From Candidatus Heimdallarchaeota archaeon (GTDB taxonomy: Archaea; Asgardarchaeota; Heimdallarchaeia; JABLTI01): a DNA stretch of 64,000 nucleotides. The stretch lies in NCBI GenBank assembly GCA_018238155.1, contig JABCTZ010000019.1, positions 74,975 through 138,974 of the forward strand, in the 5' to 3' direction. Below are positions 62,709 to 64,000 of this stretch, piece after piece (the first letter of the stretch is position 1; every line of letters starts with the position of its first letter). Under the pieces are notes generated by a model, which had not been told where the DNA came from, searched no databases, and saw nothing but the letters and a program-made list of their open reading frames with translations. A program made the position numbers and the translations under genes.

Positions 62709-64000
62709 TCAGATATTTAACATAGGCTTAACAATTTCTTCCAGAATTTCCCAATTTTTCTCTTTAAATTTATTTGATAGCTCAGTTAAATTGATTACTT
62801 GTTGCATGTAGAGGAATTTATGCTTATTTTCGTCAAGCACCCGAAAAGTTTTCGGCAGTAAATTTGAAAGATGAATTTTTTCCAGACCATCTCCATTGCT
62901 TTCTAAATTAATAAAAGAAATCTTCACTTGTCCTTTTTTCTTCATCAACAGGATTTGCTCGAAATATTTCTCTGCAATTTCGTCTATTTCCTCAGAATTG
63001 TTGTGTGTTACAAGTACAATGTATCCATCTGTAATTTTCCTTAATTCTTTTAATTTAGGATTTCTGATATTACTAAAGCTTTGCGCGTTTAGATTCAAAA
63101 TCTTTAGTGGATGCTTAATTTTTCTACTTGATTTATTTGGTTGAACTGTATATGTTAGTGATATACCCGGACTAAAATATTTACGTTGTAGTAAATCATC
63201 TAGCTCATGTTTGAACAAGTACTTGTCATTTATATCTCCATATCCTGCCCGTGAGATGAACAGTGCTCCAAACATAAAGTAACTAACATTTAACTTATTG
63301 TTTAATCCAAGAATCACAATATTCCTAATTCTTCTCCCTTTAGCTATTTGTATCAGAATAATGATGAATGTTATAATTCCAATGAAGGGAGGAAAAAATT
63401 TGAAATAAGAAAGTAAGTGAAAGTTGTAAATTTCTCTATATTCCCAATAAATGAGGAAAACTGGTATAATTGCTATTGTTGCCAGAAGAAAGAGAATGAA
63501 ATTAAAAATCTTCCAAGGATGTTTAGGTAGAGTAAATGAATAATTAGTTGGATTCGTAATAGTGCCCAATGACCAATAGGTGCTTGTTGGCGTTTTACTA
63601 TCCGAATAATCTATTACCGTATGATTTGTTGGGACAATTCGGAAACGATCTCTTGAAAATAGTATCTTTCCTCCCATAGTTTTTAACATTGAGTATATTT
63701 TCTTTTGGATTTTTTTACCTTCATCAATTCTCTCTCTTACTTCTCCATTAATAAAACCTAGTTGAGATTCTACAGCTTCTTCTGTAAGCTCTTCTAATTG
63801 AAAATACATCCCTTTTGTGTTCTTACAATTTTGGAATTTAGCTGCTACTTTTTTCGGTAAATTGTCATATACACTTCTTTCTCTAATGAGATGCTTATAA
63901 CTATAAATATCAACATCGAATGTCAAAAGTCGCCCTTCACCATTACAAGTTAGGCAAATAATACTCCCACTACCGTTACAAGTACCGCACGTTTGATCGC
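62709..64000 (-). CDS. Membrane protein with DnaJ-type zinc finger, 5' end cut by window edge
   Basis: The frame is open to the right edge, so the N-terminus is missing; about 430 residues are visible. At the edge lie CGTCNGSG and CLTCNGEG, two CxxCxGxG motifs of the DnaJ zinc-finger type. A charged region follows, then two membrane helices (IFNFILFLLATIAIIPVFLIY and PPFIGIITFIIILIQIA) and a C-terminal soluble part. A TTG at 63926 would give an apparent start but falls inside the coding frame after the zinc finger. I recognise no full-length family; J-domain presence cannot be judged. Confidence 0.75.
   Translation of the reverse strand, partial: DQTCGTCNGSGSIICLTCNGEGRLLTFDVDIYSYKHLIRERSVYDNLPKKVAAKFQNCKNTKGMYFQLEELTEEAVESQLGFINGEVRERIDEGKKIQKKIYSMLKTMGGKILFSRDRFRIVPTNHTVIDYSDSKTPTSTYWSLGTITNPTNYSFTLPKHPWKIFNFILFLLATIAIIPVFLIYWEYREIYNFHLLSYFKFFPPFIGIITFIIILIQIAKGRRIRNIVILGLNNKLNVSYFMFGALFISRAGYGDINDKYLFKHELDDLLQRKYFSPGISLTYTVQPNKSSRKIKHPLKILNLNAQSFSNIRNPKLKELRKITDGYIVLVTHNNSEEIDEIAEKYFEQILLMKKKGQVKISFINLESNGDGLEKIHLSNLLPKTFRVLDENKHKFLYMQQVINLTELSNKFKEKNWEILEEIVKPMLNI

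Noticed and set aside
63924..63926. TTG as start of the right-edge membrane protein
   Set aside because: The frame continues upstream without a stop and encodes a DnaJ-type zinc finger.
1..64000. CRISPR arrays, insertion sequences or prophage
   Set aside because: I saw no regularly spaced repeats, transposase genes or terminal inverted repeats.

Overview
The window is AT-rich archaeal chromosome, most likely from an Asgard archaeon. The sequence shows an archaeal information-processing core: ribosomal proteins L1, L10/P0 and L10e, Alba, Nob1, RNase P Rpp21, TrmI, an archaeal/eukaryal-type ProRS, Sec61-beta and a tRNA-Pro with a bulge-helix-bulge intron. It also carries several families typical of Asgard genomes: three different Ras-like or MglA-like GTPases, two Roadblock/LC7 proteins, a probable longin-like protein, an Rpn11-like JAMM protease and a RING finger. 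The Asgard placement is inferred from this mix; I cannot fix the clade.

Layout. 1-5.9 kb: edge-truncated metallopeptidase, phosphodiesterase, Alba, CBS protein, HypE, parvulin and ferredoxin. 6-9.4 kb: a solitary DppD-like ATPase and a tight operon of DUF4430 protein, secreted protein and ECF-S-like membrane protein (candidate vitamin uptake). 9.5-16.9 kb: MuiA-like protein and a convergent MoxR/DUF58/DUF4129 envelope locus. 17-24.9 kb: Sec61-beta, smc-scpA (smc appears to start at CTG), Roadblock, nucleotidyltransferase and TPR proteins, tRNA-Pro. 25-33.9 kb: NAD kinase, Nob1, L1-L10, several poorly known proteins, L10e. 34-38.2 kb: small regulators, coiled-coil proteins and the RING finger. 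38.2-46.3 kb: five co-oriented genes (actin-like ATPase, ribbon-helix-helix protein, helical-repeat/zinc-ribbon protein, MglA-like GTPase, 1409-residue helicase). 46.6-52.5 kb: HypB, a GTPase with an altered G3 motif, Rpn11-like JAMM protein, V-ATPase subunit E, aminotransferase. 52.5-58 kb: six minus-strand genes (longin/winged-helix, Roadblock, ProRS, TrmI, GTPase-thioredoxin fusion, Rpp21). 58-64 kb: M20 peptidase, a PAS/GAF histidine kinase, tRNA-Leu, and a membrane protein with a DnaJ-type zinc finger cut by the right edge.

Most interesting. (1) The actin-like gene overlaps a gene for a ribbon-helix-helix protein with a basic N-terminus and a short hydrophobic C-terminal tail. This is the arrangement of plasmid ParM-ParR, here on what looks like a chromosome and followed by a GTPase and a giant helicase. 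(2) A Ras-like GTPase is fused to a CxxC thioredoxin-like domain. (3) A RING finger keeps all three hallmark E2-contact residues. (4) smc has no ATG, GTG or TTG before its Walker A motif. (5) Several convergent gene junctions carry hairpins resembling intrinsic terminators. HypB and HypE imply [NiFe]-hydrogenase maturation, although no hydrogenase lies in the window.
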